A model generated the notes under the pieces. It was not told the DNA's origin. It saw nothing but the letters and a program-made list of their open reading frames with translations, and searched no databases. Positions 24,479-32,542 of a stretch of 64,000 bases of DNA are shown here, one piece after another (positions within the stretch are counted from its first letter, which is position 1; every line of letters begins with the position of its first letter). Made by a program: the position numbers and the translations under genes. The stretch is from contig JAFTHW010000013.1 in NCBI GenBank assembly GCA_017457225.1, forward strand, positions 1-64,000. The letters are read 5' to 3'. Source of the stretch: Clostridia bacterium (GTDB taxonomy: Bacteria > Bacillota > Clostridia > Christensenellales > Borkfalkiaceae).

Positions 24479-25628
24479 TTTCTTTCTCCTTTCTTTCCTT
24501 TTGATAATATTCGTAAGCCGCTTTGGTCAGCGGATAAATTTTGCCTTTCTTTTCCTTTAAAAACTCCAAAGTCTGCGAAAGCGCTTCCAAAAGACATTCG
24601 TCAACGTCTTTTTGAAACAGTTCCCTTAAAATCTCCACGCCGTCGTAACTGCGTTCTTCCTCGATCATATCCGCAAGAAAAACGAGTTTTTCAATCCCTC
24701 CCATCGCAGGGCGGGCGCTCGTGTGATAGCGAATCGCTTGGAGGATCTCCTCGTCCGTAACGCAAAAGAATTTTTCCGCCACATACGCGCCTTGGTATTG
24801 ATGCATAACGGGCTCGGGAATCTCCCCCCACGCCTCTTTTTTCTCAAACCCCTGTAAATAGGGGGAGTCGGGCTCCAGATTTTTTGCGCAATCGTGAAAC
24901 AACGCGGCAGCAATCGTCTTGTATTCGGACAATTTCAAACTACTTGCCCGCGCCGCCGCAATCTTTGCCACGCGGATACTGTGTTCTCTTCTTTTGGGCT
25001 TTTCAAGAGCAAGCGCCTTGTTGGCATACGGGATTTCGTACAGTCCTTTTTCTAAAATATATTCCGCCGTTTCTTTTGTAACAAAAGAATTTATATCCAT
25101 ACCTGCCCCCGCCAAAACACGGATTTCGGTAGAAGATACGTCCTCTCCGTTATAATCGATCACAGCAAAGCTTTTTCCAAACCGAGCCTGAAATTTCTCC
25201 TTTTCCTCTTCTATCCATCCGCTCTCTTCGTTGCGAGCGCACACGGCAAGCGTCACGTCGTTTACGATGCTTTCGGGGTTTTTCCAAGTCGGAAAATCCC
25301 GCAACATATCCGTTCCGACAATCCAAAAAATTTCCGCCGAAGGATCCGTTTTCCGAAAATATCGGCAAGTCTCGAACGTATAGCTCGTCCCGCCTTTTTT
25401 CAGTTCGTAATCACTCACCTCCACGTTCTCCAAATCCGAAAACGTCCGATTGCACAATTCCCAGCGCTCCGCATCCGAAGTCAGCGTTTTTCCCTGTTTA
25501 TGGGGTGGCGTATGCGCGGGCATCACGAAGAGCTTATCCAGCACAAGCGACTCCACCGCCGCCTGCGCCAGCCGTCTATGCTCTCTATGCGGGGGATCGA
25601 ACGTCCCGCCGAAAATCGCAAACCTCAT
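24459..25628 (-). CDS. nadD: NadD-YqeK fusion: nicotinate-nucleotide adenylyltransferase plus HD hydrolase
   Basis: A 389-residue two-domain protein. Residues 1-195 are NadD, which makes deamido-NAD: GGTFDPPHREH (7-17, HxxH nucleotidyltransferase motif), WIVGTDML and VSSTEIR. Residues 205-375 are a YqeK-type HD domain: REHSIRVAKIAA, AALFHDCAKN (HD pair) and HQYQGAYVAE. YqeK proteins hydrolyse diadenosine tetraphosphate in relatives. The two are separate neighbouring genes in many Firmicutes and fused here. The start at 25628 (MRFAIFGG) follows AAGGTG. Confidence 0.92.
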   Translation of the reverse strand: MRFAIFGGTFDPPHREHRRLAQAAVESLVLDKLFVMPAHTPPHKQGKTLTSDAERWELCNRTFSDLENVEVSDYELKKGGTSYTFETCRYFRKTDPSAEIFWIVGTDMLRDFPTWKNPESIVNDVTLAVCARNEESGWIEEEKEKFQARFGKSFAVIDYNGEDVSSTEIRVLAGAGMDINSFVTKETAEYILEKGLYEIPYANKALALEKPKRREHSIRVAKIAAARASSLKLSEYKTIAAALFHDCAKNLEPDSPYLQGFEKKEAWGEIPEPVMHQYQGAYVAEKFFCVTDEEILQAIRYHTSARPAMGGIEKLVFLADMIEEERSYDGVEILRELFQKDVDECLLEALSQTLEFLKEKKGKIYPLTKAAYEYYQKERKEKENGRNDE

Positions 25629-25655
25629 ACCGCACCTTTCCAAACCGTTTTTTCT

Positions 25656-25684
25656 ATTATACTACATATTTTTCGTTTTTTCAA
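25656..25684 (-). promoter_or_regulatory. Promoter of nadD-yqeK and rsfS
   Basis: Minus-strand -35 TTGAAA (25679-25684), 17-base spacer, -10 TATAAT (25656-25661). Confidence 0.7.
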
Positions 25685-25719
25685 GTTTACAAACGGAAAA
25701 ATCCGTCAAAAATCAAACT

Positions 25720-26460
25720 ATGAAAAAAACTGCATTCCTCTCCAACGTAACCTTTGCTTTTTTTACCGTTTTCATTCCTACGCTCTGCTTTTTCAGATAC
25801 TCGGGACTCAACCTGCCTTTCAGTTTGTTTTTAGGCAGTCTTTGCGGCGCGCTTGCCGCCACCGCCACCGGATTCCTGCTTGCCAAAAAACGCCGCGCGC
25901 TGTTTTTAAAAAAAACGGACGAAAAAGAAAAAGAAAAATTTTTATTCCACCTCGCGATGCTAAGCGACGCTCAAAAAACCGAGCTAGTCCAATCCGCACT
26001 CCCTCCCCCCGTGGTAAGATCGGGAAAATTACGTCTGCAAACGGACGATTCGCTCTACGCCCTGCAACTTAGTTTCACGCCCGTCCAATGCGACGACGTC
26101 GCACGGTTTTCCCGTCATAAAAGCGAAAAACAAAAAATTCTCCTTTGTTCTGCCATCGAAGAAAACGCCTTGCTTTTATGCGAGCAGCTACAAATCCAAG
26201 TATGGCAAGCCGAGAAAGTCTATCAACTCTTCAAAGGACAAAACAAGCTCCCGAAAACCTATCTTTCCGATTCTTTCCCGCCAAAAAAACGCCAACGCTT
26301 GCGGCTGTGTTTTTCCAAGCGCAACGCCAAGCGCTTCCTCGTCGGCGGCTCGCTGTTGTTTTTAACGGCTTTTTTGACTCCGTTCCCTTTCTATTACTTC
26401 TTATTCGGGAGTGGACTCCTCGTTTGTGCCGTTCTCACCCGCCTGTTTGGATACGACTAA
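25720..26460 (+). CDS. Unrecognised membrane protein, 246 aa
   Basis: No family recognised. Two N-terminal hydrophobic segments (about residues 7-27 and 32-54) are followed by a basic cytoplasmic region of about 150 residues and two closely spaced C-terminal hydrophobic segments (about 205-243). The start is the ATG after the nadD promoter region; no Shine-Dalgarno is evident. An in-frame extension to 25450 is antisense to nadD and rejected. The last 26 bases overlap the 3' end of the convergent nnrD gene. Confidence 0.6.
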   Translation: MKKTAFLSNVTFAFFTVFIPTLCFFRYSGLNLPFSLFLGSLCGALAATATGFLLAKKRRALFLKKTDEKEKEKFLFHLAMLSDAQKTELVQSALPPPVVRSGKLRLQTDDSLYALQLSFTPVQCDDVARFSRHKSEKQKILLCSAIEENALLLCEQLQIQVWQAEKVYQLFKGQNKLPKTYLSDSFPPKKRQRLRLCFSKRNAKRFLVGGSLLFLTAFLTPFPFYYFLFGSGLLVCAVLTRLFGYD

Positions 26461-27343
26461 CCTCCAAAAACGAGGCAGGCAGGTACGAGATGAGATCGCG
26501 CGCGAGCATAGAATATTCCTCCGTTTCCAACGCGGCGAGTTCCGCCGCTCTACCCGTCAAATACGCGCCGACTTTCGCTGCGTCAAAAGCAGAAAGCCCC
26601 GTCGCGCAAAGTCCTGCCAAAACACCCGACAGCACGTCGCCGCTCCCCCCTTTCGCCTGTCCCGAATTCCCCGTTTGATTCCAAACGACTTCATTCCCGT
26701 TCGCAATCGCCGAAACGGAGTTTTTCAACAGTACAACCACTCCGTATTCCCTCGCGAAGTTAGTGGCAAGCGTATCTCCGTTTTTCAAAACTTCCTCCAC
26801 CGACTTTTTAGACAAACGGGAAAATTCCCTCCCGTGCGGCGTTAATAAAACGTCGCATTTTTTACGCGCAAAAAGCCCTTTCCAATCTTTCCCGTATTTC
26901 GCCAGAGAATTGAGCCCGTCCGCATCCAAGATCAACTTCCCCTCGTAATGCGTCAGAAGATACGCCACTCCCTTATAGACCTGCCTACTCACTCCCAGCC
27001 CCATTCCGTACGCGATGGAGTCATAAGAAAGAAGTTCTCGAAATTCCTTTTTAGAAACTTTTAATCTCTTTCCCCACCCGAGCGACCGCAAAAGCGCCTC
27101 GGGCTCTTTTCCGTAATAAGAGCGTAAAATTCCTTTTGGCGCAAACAACGTCGTATATCCGACGCCCGAGCGCAAACACGCGGCTACCGACAAATACGCT
27201 GCGCCCGTGTATTCTGCGCTCCCCGCCACGATCGCCGCTTTTCCGTACGTTCCCTTATGCGAATCGCGCCTACGAATAGGCAAGAGCCTTGCCGCCTCTT
27301 CGGCTGTTACGTACGTTTTTATTCCTCGCGCTTTTTCACTCAC
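26435..27343 (-). CDS. nnrD: ADP-dependent NAD(P)H-hydrate dehydratase
   Basis: A 302-residue ribokinase-like repair enzyme dehydrating S-NADHX. Diagnostic strings are GTYGKAAIVAGSAEYTGAA, DADGLNSLA, LTPHGREFSRL and the catalytic NSGQAKGGSGDVLSGV region. It is the dehydratase half only, without the YjeF_N epimerase. The GTG at 27343 is preferred because GGAGG lies eight bases upstream; the GTG nine bases earlier abuts that site. The start lies within the 3' end of birA. Confidence 0.93.
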   Translation of the reverse strand: MSEKARGIKTYVTAEEAARLLPIRRRDSHKGTYGKAAIVAGSAEYTGAAYLSVAACLRSGVGYTTLFAPKGILRSYYGKEPEALLRSLGWGKRLKVSKKEFRELLSYDSIAYGMGLGVSRQVYKGVAYLLTHYEGKLILDADGLNSLAKYGKDWKGLFARKKCDVLLTPHGREFSRLSKKSVEEVLKNGDTLATNFAREYGVVVLLKNSVSAIANGNEVVWNQTGNSGQAKGGSGDVLSGVLAGLCATGLSAFDAAKVGAYLTGRAAELAALETEEYSMLARDLISYLPASFLEVSRIQTGG

Positions 27344-28052
27344 GATCGCCACCTCCGAGCCGCAAAGACACTTCCGCCGCCGTTACGCGCCGTTCTCCCT
27401 CCGCCGTTTTCACCCAAAGCCCCCCTTGTCCGTCCACCGAAAGTAAAGTAACGGCTTCTCGACGATCTCCTACGAGCAACTCCGCCGCCCGCCCCATATA
27501 CCCGATACGGGATAAGTAGGACTCCATCGTTCTCTCTTTTCTCAAATTTTCGATGAGTCTGTTCTTCACTTCCTTTACGTCAAACGCCCGACCGCTTTCC
27601 GCTTTCATCGTCGTAGCGATGGATTGAAGCTCCTCTTCGAGTTCGTTGTTGACGTTGAGCCCAATCCCGACGATGGAAGAAGCTACGTACACGCCCCGAA
27701 GCGTATTTTCCACGAGAATCCCGCAAATTTTTTTGCCGTTCACGTGCACGTCGTTCGCCCACTTAATCACGGGCGAGAGCCCGTATGCCTCCAACGTTTC
27801 GCATACCGCCGCCGCGGCGAACGCCATCACGCAAAACGTATTCTTCGCCTCCAAGCCCACAGGATACGATAGCCGCGTAAGATACACGCCGCCCTCTTGG
27901 GAAGAAAAACTCCTGCCTTTCGTACCCTTGCCTTTGCTTTGCGATTTCGCAACGACGATCAACTCTTTTCCCTCACCGCGTTTTTGCGCCGCGTACTCAT
28001 TCGTAGAGGGAATACAGTCAAACTCCTCGATTGTAAATTCATTCGGTTTCAT
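27336..28052 (-). CDS. birA: Biotin-[acetyl-CoA-carboxylase] ligase, short form
   Basis: A 238-residue biotin protein ligase without the N-terminal DNA-binding domain. The SKGKGTKGRSF loop (residues about 39-49) corresponds to the GRGRxGR biotinyl-AMP loop, with Lys replacing some Arg; IKWANDVHVNGKKICGILVE and IVGIGLNVNN complete the active site. The start is preceded by a copy of the GGGGCAGGTACG junction motif. It lies between recX and nnrD, all same-strand. Confidence 0.92.
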   Translation of the reverse strand: MKPNEFTIEEFDCIPSTNEYAAQKRGEGKELIVVAKSQSKGKGTKGRSFSSQEGGVYLTRLSYPVGLEAKNTFCVMAFAAAAVCETLEAYGLSPVIKWANDVHVNGKKICGILVENTLRGVYVASSIVGIGLNVNNELEEELQSIATTMKAESGRAFDVKEVKNRLIENLRKERTMESYLSRIGYMGRAAELLVGDRREAVTLLSVDGQGGLWVKTAEGERRVTAAEVSLRLGGGDRE

Positions 28053-28054
28053 TC

Positions 28055-28066
28055 CGTACCTGCCCC
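28055..28066 (-). repeat. Junction motif GGGGCAGGTACG, copy at birA
   Basis: Ends two bases upstream of the birA start, in the same placement as the copy at spoVAC. Confidence 0.55.
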
Positions 28067-28073
28067 TATCCTT

Positions 28074-28697
28074 TTACTCTTCTTCCTCTACGCTAAGCGA
28101 AGCCAACGCCGCTTTCGCTACGTCGTAATCGAACCCTTTTCCCATCAAATACCGATACGCTTTTTGCAAAGTTTCTCGATCGAAAGATTTCCCTCGCATA
28201 TACTTATCCAAGATACCGCGCGCCGTTGAAATCTCAGTTTCTTCGTCCAAACTTTCCAACGCGCCGTCGATCTCCGCGTCCGAGATCCCCTTGCTTTTCA
28301 GCTCCAATCGAATGAGTCTACTCCCCTTTCTCTTCGCCGCGCTCTCCACGTAACTTTCGGCGTACTCCCCGTCGTTGAGGAAATTATATTCCCGCATCTT
28401 TTCTACGACGTGATCGGCAACGGCGGACAAATACCCTTTTTTAGAGAGAAATTCCCGAATCTGCTTTTCGGTTTTTTGCGTAGCGGAAATATGCGCGAGC
28501 GCTTTATCCAACGCCACGCTCTTTTCACTTTCCAACTGAATTTCCGAAAGTTTCGCCTCGCTGATCTCCTGTCCCACTTTCAAACGGTTCTTCACCGTCG
28601 CTTCCAAGGTCAATCCGCAACAAAACCGCCCGTCTATAAAGACGTTGCATCTCGTCTTATCTTTTACTTGTGGCGTAATCGCCGTGATCTCGCTCAA
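28074..28697 (-). CDS. recX: RecX-family regulatory protein
   Basis: A 207-residue RecA modulator built of three-helix RecX repeats. A short N-terminal beta-rich segment precedes KALAHISATQKTEKQIREFLSKKG, then LNDGEYAESYVESAAKRKGSRLIRLELKSKGI and a third degenerate repeat. The start codon is TTG, supported by AAGGAGG eight bases upstream. RecA itself is not in the window. Confidence 0.9.
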   Translation of the reverse strand: MSEITAITPQVKDKTRCNVFIDGRFCCGLTLEATVKNRLKVGQEISEAKLSEIQLESEKSVALDKALAHISATQKTEKQIREFLSKKGYLSAVADHVVEKMREYNFLNDGEYAESYVESAAKRKGSRLIRLELKSKGISDAEIDGALESLDEETEISTARGILDKYMRGKSFDRETLQKAYRYLMGKGFDYDVAKAALASLSVEEEE

Positions 28698-28723
28698 CGT
28701 CCGCCCTCCTTTTCTTACTCACG

Positions 28724-28752
28724 ATTATACCACGAGCAGCTCAAAAAGTCAA
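28724..28752 (-). promoter_or_regulatory. Promoter of recX-birA-nnrD
   Basis: Minus-strand -35 TTGACT (28747-28752), 17-base spacer, -10 TATAAT (28724-28729). Confidence 0.75.
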
Positions 28753-28812
28753 CCGTAGCTTACGCCTCGTTGCATAAAGAAGAAAAATCCTCCGAATTTC
28801 CCTTTCAATCGT

Positions 28813-28841
28813 TTGGCTTTTTTGTAAAAACGTGCTATAAT
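28813..28841 (+). promoter_or_regulatory. Promoter of the phosphoribosyltransferase gene
   Basis: -35 TTGGCT (28813-28818), 17-base spacer, -10 TATAAT (28836-28841). Confidence 0.7.
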
Positions 28842-28889
28842 GATAACGGCAATAAAAATAGCGTATAGCTATGCGACAAAGGAGAAATT

Positions 28890-29429
28890 ATGAAATTCCA
28901 TACCGTTGACATCAAAGGCTTTGAAGCGCAACTCCCCATTTTACCTCTGCCGAGCGGCATCAGCATCGCGTTTTTCAATTTACACGGCGACAGCGCGTTG
29001 ACCGAGCATTGCGGTAAAATGCTGGCGAAAGAACTGACCGATTGCGACGTCCTCATCACCGCGGAATCGAAAGGCTTGCAACTGACGCATTGCGTCGCGC
29101 GTGAGTTGGGACACAGATATTACGCAGTCGCGAGAAAAAGCAAAAAATTATATATGCAGGACGGCATCGAGATCACGATCGAATCCTCGATCACGACGGG
29201 AACGGAACAAAAAATGTATCTTTCCAAGCACGACGTAGACCTGCTCAAAGGCAAGAAAGTCGGCATTGTAGACGACGTAGTTTCTACAGGCGCTTCCCTT
29301 TCGGGTTTGGAGCTTTTGGTGGAAAAAGCCGGCGGCATACTTCACAAGAAAGCGTTCGTCCTTGCCGAAGAGGATGCAGCGGACAGAAAAGACATCGTAT
29401 ACCTTGCTTCTATCCCTTTGTTCAAATAA
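28890..29429 (+). CDS. Purine-type phosphoribosyltransferase
   Basis: A 179-residue type I PRTase. The PRPP loop is VGIVDDVVSTGASL (two acidic residues followed by T-G) and ITAESKGLQL is the adenine-PRTase-like pyrophosphate loop. Closest in style to adenine or xanthine phosphoribosyltransferases, but the base specificity cannot be read from sequence. It is monocistronic, with its own promoter and terminator and AAAGGAG before the start. Confidence 0.82.
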   Translation: MKFHTVDIKGFEAQLPILPLPSGISIAFFNLHGDSALTEHCGKMLAKELTDCDVLITAESKGLQLTHCVARELGHRYYAVARKSKKLYMQDGIEITIESSITTGTEQKMYLSKHDVDLLKGKKVGIVDDVVSTGASLSGLELLVEKAGGILHKKAFVLAEEDAADRKDIVYLASIPLFK

Positions 29430-29477
29430 AATTTACCAAAATACGGCAAAATTGAAAAATTCAGGAAAATATCCCCC

Positions 29478-29516
29478 AAAAACGGCGAAAAAAAACTTTC
29501 GCCGTTTTATTTTTTC
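29478..29516 (+). terminator. Terminator after the phosphoribosyltransferase gene
   Basis: AAAACGGCGAAA / TTTCGCCGTTTT stem followed by ATTTTTTC. Confidence 0.85.
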
Positions 29517-29527
29517 ACCGGAAATAC

Positions 29528-29556
29528 TTGCATTTTTCAAAATTATAGTTTATAAT
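29528..29556 (+). promoter_or_regulatory. Promoter of the 837-aa surface protein gene
   Basis: -35 TTGCAT (29528-29533), 17-base spacer, -10 TATAAT (29551-29556). About 110 bases of untranslated leader follow, with no riboswitch I can recognise. Confidence 0.7.
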
Positions 29557-29674
29557 GTATATGAATATATTCTGTAGTCTGCGCGAGTACGCCTAAAATC
29601 AAGGATCGCTCGTAAAAATTACCGCAGAGTGAAATGACTCGCGGAAACGTTCATCCGACAAAAGGAGTTTAAGT

Positions 29675-32188
29675 ATGCCGGAATTTGAAGACAAATACAT
29701 AAAACCGAAGCGCGCGAAGCGCAAACCCAGCACGTTAGGCGGAAAAATCCTTGCCTTAATCCTCGGGCTTTTTCTCGGAATTATCGTTTCTTTTGGCGGA
29801 GTTTTCGGACTCGGTTACTATTTTATCGTACAATCCAAACTGAAAGATACGATCAATTTATTCAACGGACTGACGGGGTCTTCTTTGAATGCAAACGACA
29901 TCTTTGCAGAACAATACGCCGAGAACAACGTACTCTATCTCGTCAACGGGATCACCCTTGCCTCTCAAGAGATTATGACGGGAAAAGGCTCTTTGAATAC
30001 GTTGAACGCGATCTCCCCGATGGTGGGACTCAGTATCTGCGGTGACGACTCCAAAAATTTTGGCGGCTTGGTGGATTCCCTGAAAGAGATGGGAATGAAG
30101 ATCACCGAAGAAGAAGTGATGCATGCCCCCTTCGTTTATACCGAAGGTTCTACGCAGCCCAACCTCTCCGCCCTTCTTGTCAACGCGTTCTACGATATGG
30201 AGATGGGAACGTTTTTGAAGAACAACGGCAAAGAACCCAAAGGTCTTATGTTGATTCTTTGCTACGGCATCGAGGGCGAGGACTATCATTACGAGGGCGA
30301 CAAAGTCGTTATGGAAGAAGGCAAAACCGCCACCACCATCCGTATGCTGATAGACGGAGATTTGGAAGAACTGATTTTCCGAGTTCCCTTGGATGCGGTT
30401 ATGAAACCCGACCCTAATGACAGTCTGAAGTCGGCGTTGATGTACGGAAAAAAGAACGTCCATTATAAAATCGTAAACGGCAAAGCAGAAATGCAACAAC
30501 AGCGTTTCACTCTCCAAGACAATGTATTCTACGACGTTGACGGCAACGCGGTCAACGGAGCGGTAACCGACCTTGGCGGCAGCAAATACAAACTCGTAGA
30601 GACGGACGAAGAAACAAAAGAAACGACGGTTACGTATCTCTCCCTTAGCGAATCGGGAGACTACCTTGCCTATCAAGACGAAACCTTACAAACGCCGAAA
30701 AAATACAAGAAAACCACCGTCGGCGATCTGGAAGACGACCAGATGGCAATCATCAACAACATCTATCTCAAAGACGCGTTGGAGATCGACCACACCGAAA
30801 CCAATCGGGTTCTCATCTCCCTTGCGTACGGTACGGAAGGCACGGACTTTAATTACGTTTACGACAGCAACGGCAAGGTCGTAGGCATTGATGAAATCAA
30901 CGAGCCCCGCACAATCGGCGATTTGAGAGAACGCGGCAGTACGCTCATCGACGACATTCTCCTCACCGACATTATGGAAGAGGATCGCGATAACGCAGTC
31001 GTGATGTACCTGCTCTACGGCAAAAAAGACGTACACTACGAGATCGATCCCACCACAGGAAAAGTCGAGATGCTCCAAAAACGGATTGCGATCTACAACA
31101 ACAAGCCTTACAACGAATACGGCGAGCCTTTAAACGGAGTTTTGGATACGTTGCAGATGACGTACACGGAAACGCAGACCGACCGCGAGGGCAACACCTT
31201 TACCGTCACGTATGAAATTTCCGATCCCGTGATGGACGGCGACGTACAATCCACGGTGAAAACGGTAAAAGACGGCGACGGCAACAGCTACGCCGCTCCC
31301 CTTTACTATCTCACTCTCGACGGAGAACCCGTAAATTATAAAGCGACGTCCTTGGGAGATTTGACCGGCGACAATCCTTTGATCGACAATTTAACCGATC
31401 GTCTTACCCTCGTGGAAGTCCTTGACGAAGAAACCTTATCGGGCAACAAATTCCTCTCCCACATCAAAAACGAACGCATTTCAGACCTTCCCGAAGCGGT
31501 CGATAACCTGACCGTCGGACAGATCTTCGATAAGGAAATGTACTACGTCGTTTACGAGGGCGAGCCGTATACGGACTCCAAGGGCAACCCCGTGTCCTCG
31601 GGCGATTACGTGGACTATCTCGGCGTATTGTTCAAGAAAAAATACACGGGCTCGGGCTACACCGACGCCAACGGTCATCTCGTTACTAGCGGTTGTTACG
31701 TGACTTTGAAAGATCCTACGAATTTAGAATCCCCTCAAAACACCCTGTTTATGTATTTCTATGAAGGCGAGTCCTTTACCGATTCGGCAGGTCACCCCGT
31801 CACGAACGGAGATATGGTAGACTCCACCGCGCACCTGTACGTAAACTACGACAAAGAAACGGGCAAGATCATTCAGGGCACTTGGAAATATATGTTGAGC
31901 GAAACGGTAGGCGGAGTCGCGCACGTACGCACCGATTACAAGATCGCGAGCGATATGACCAAGCTGATGGACAATATGCAAAACAATATGCACGAAGCTT
32001 CGATGCGCGAGCTGTACGACGACGGAATCGTAAACTTCAGCGAATCCACTTTGGACAAAAAGATCCGTTACGACGTCGGCGGCGTACAAGTCATCGATCC
32101 TGCGCAATACGACAACAAAGAATATTTGGGCGATTTGCGGATCGGCGAAATGATCGAATATTTGGATACTCTTTTGAATTACATCTAA
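29675..32188 (+). CDS. Large membrane-anchored repeat protein, 837 aa
   Basis: No family recognised. A basic N-terminus is followed by one membrane helix (about residues 23-52); the remaining 780 residues should lie outside the membrane. Internal repeats are visible: a YG-x-(E/K)-x-(G/V)-x-(D/H)-(Y/F) segment at residues 198, 257, 385 and 448, with the 257 and 448 copies sharing HYxI, GKxEM and a YNEYG/DVDGNAVNG-like turn; and a GDL-x12-I-(D/N)-(D/N) helix motif at about 350, 415 and again near the C-terminus. The start follows AAAGGAG. It is monocistronic, likely a scaffold or envelope protein of this lineage. Confidence 0.82.
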   Translation: MPEFEDKYIKPKRAKRKPSTLGGKILALILGLFLGIIVSFGGVFGLGYYFIVQSKLKDTINLFNGLTGSSLNANDIFAEQYAENNVLYLVNGITLASQEIMTGKGSLNTLNAISPMVGLSICGDDSKNFGGLVDSLKEMGMKITEEEVMHAPFVYTEGSTQPNLSALLVNAFYDMEMGTFLKNNGKEPKGLMLILCYGIEGEDYHYEGDKVVMEEGKTATTIRMLIDGDLEELIFRVPLDAVMKPDPNDSLKSALMYGKKNVHYKIVNGKAEMQQQRFTLQDNVFYDVDGNAVNGAVTDLGGSKYKLVETDEETKETTVTYLSLSESGDYLAYQDETLQTPKKYKKTTVGDLEDDQMAIINNIYLKDALEIDHTETNRVLISLAYGTEGTDFNYVYDSNGKVVGIDEINEPRTIGDLRERGSTLIDDILLTDIMEEDRDNAVVMYLLYGKKDVHYEIDPTTGKVEMLQKRIAIYNNKPYNEYGEPLNGVLDTLQMTYTETQTDREGNTFTVTYEISDPVMDGDVQSTVKTVKDGDGNSYAAPLYYLTLDGEPVNYKATSLGDLTGDNPLIDNLTDRLTLVEVLDEETLSGNKFLSHIKNERISDLPEAVDNLTVGQIFDKEMYYVVYEGEPYTDSKGNPVSSGDYVDYLGVLFKKKYTGSGYTDANGHLVTSGCYVTLKDPTNLESPQNTLFMYFYEGESFTDSAGHPVTNGDMVDSTAHLYVNYDKETGKIIQGTWKYMLSETVGGVAHVRTDYKIASDMTKLMDNMQNNMHEASMRELYDDGIVNFSESTLDKKIRYDVGGVQVIDPAQYDNKEYLGDLRIGEMIEYLDTLLNYI

Positions 32189-32225
32189 CCGCTCTCGCTC
32201 ATACAAATCAAATGGAATCCTCGAC

Positions 32226-32262
32226 GAAACTCGACTTATGATAAGTCGAGTTTCTTTTTTTC
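32226..32262 (+). terminator. Terminator after the 837-aa protein gene
   Basis: GAAACTCGACTTA / TAAGTCGAGTTTC stem followed by eight T. Confidence 0.9.
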
Positions 32263-32272
32263 GTAAAACTGC

Positions 32273-32301
32273 TTGATAAAAATTTTTATATGTGTTATAC
32301 T
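32273..32301 (+). promoter_or_regulatory. Promoter of the structured RNA at 32.3 kb
   Basis: -35 TTGATA (32273-32278), 17-base spacer, -10 TATACT (32296-32301). Transcription would start near 32308, exactly where the outer stem of the predicted RNA begins. Confidence 0.65.
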
Positions 32302-32307
32302 AAATAT

Positions 32308-32520
32308 GCTCAACAAACTTAATACGTGCGAATTTGGGTTTATTTGTCTTTTAAAGGGCTAATTATACTATTTTTTGCCACAATAGTACTATTGAATTTG
32401 ATAAAATACAGATTCTACTTGTGCTATTGTGGTTACACCATTTCGCATAAAGTTTGTTGAGCGACAATCGGAGTCTGTGTTTTTGTGCGTCGGCTTCGGT
32501 TGGCGCACTTTTTTTATTTT
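32308..32520 (+). ncRNA. Candidate structured RNA (6S-like rod or gene leader)
   Basis: The 354-base gap before the next gene holds nested inverted repeats. The outer 13-bp perfect stem pairs 32308-32320 (GCTCAACAAACTT) with 32450-32462. Inside it, TGCGAA (32327) pairs with TTCGCA (32442), then CCACAATAGTAC (32378) with GTGCTATTGTGG (32421), and GAATTTG (32394) with CAGATTC around an eight-base loop. A separate terminator closes the transcript. The result is a long rod with one large asymmetric bulge (about 45 versus 10 bases). This resembles a 6S RNA in general form; a riboswitch-like leader for the following gene is the alternative. No family is proven. Confidence 0.55.
32485..32520 (+). 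terminator. Terminator of the structured RNA
   Basis: GTGCGTC / GGCGCAC stem followed by seven T then ATTTT. It lies 22 bases upstream of the next start codon. Confidence 0.7.
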
Positions 32521-32542
32521 CAATGTTTACAAAGATATTGAT

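Noticed and set aside
25100..25115. CCTGCCCCCGCC in nadD as a further junction-motif copy
   Set aside because: It encodes the conserved AGAGMD stretch of NadD and lacks the GTACG half of the motif.
25450..25719. N-terminal extension of the 246-aa membrane protein
   Set aside because: It runs antisense through the start of nadD and its promoter; the ATG at 25720 begins a sensible membrane protein.
29565..29674. A riboswitch in the leader of the 837-aa protein gene
   Set aside because: Some short complementary GAGT/CTC segments exist, but no known aptamer core or terminator is present.
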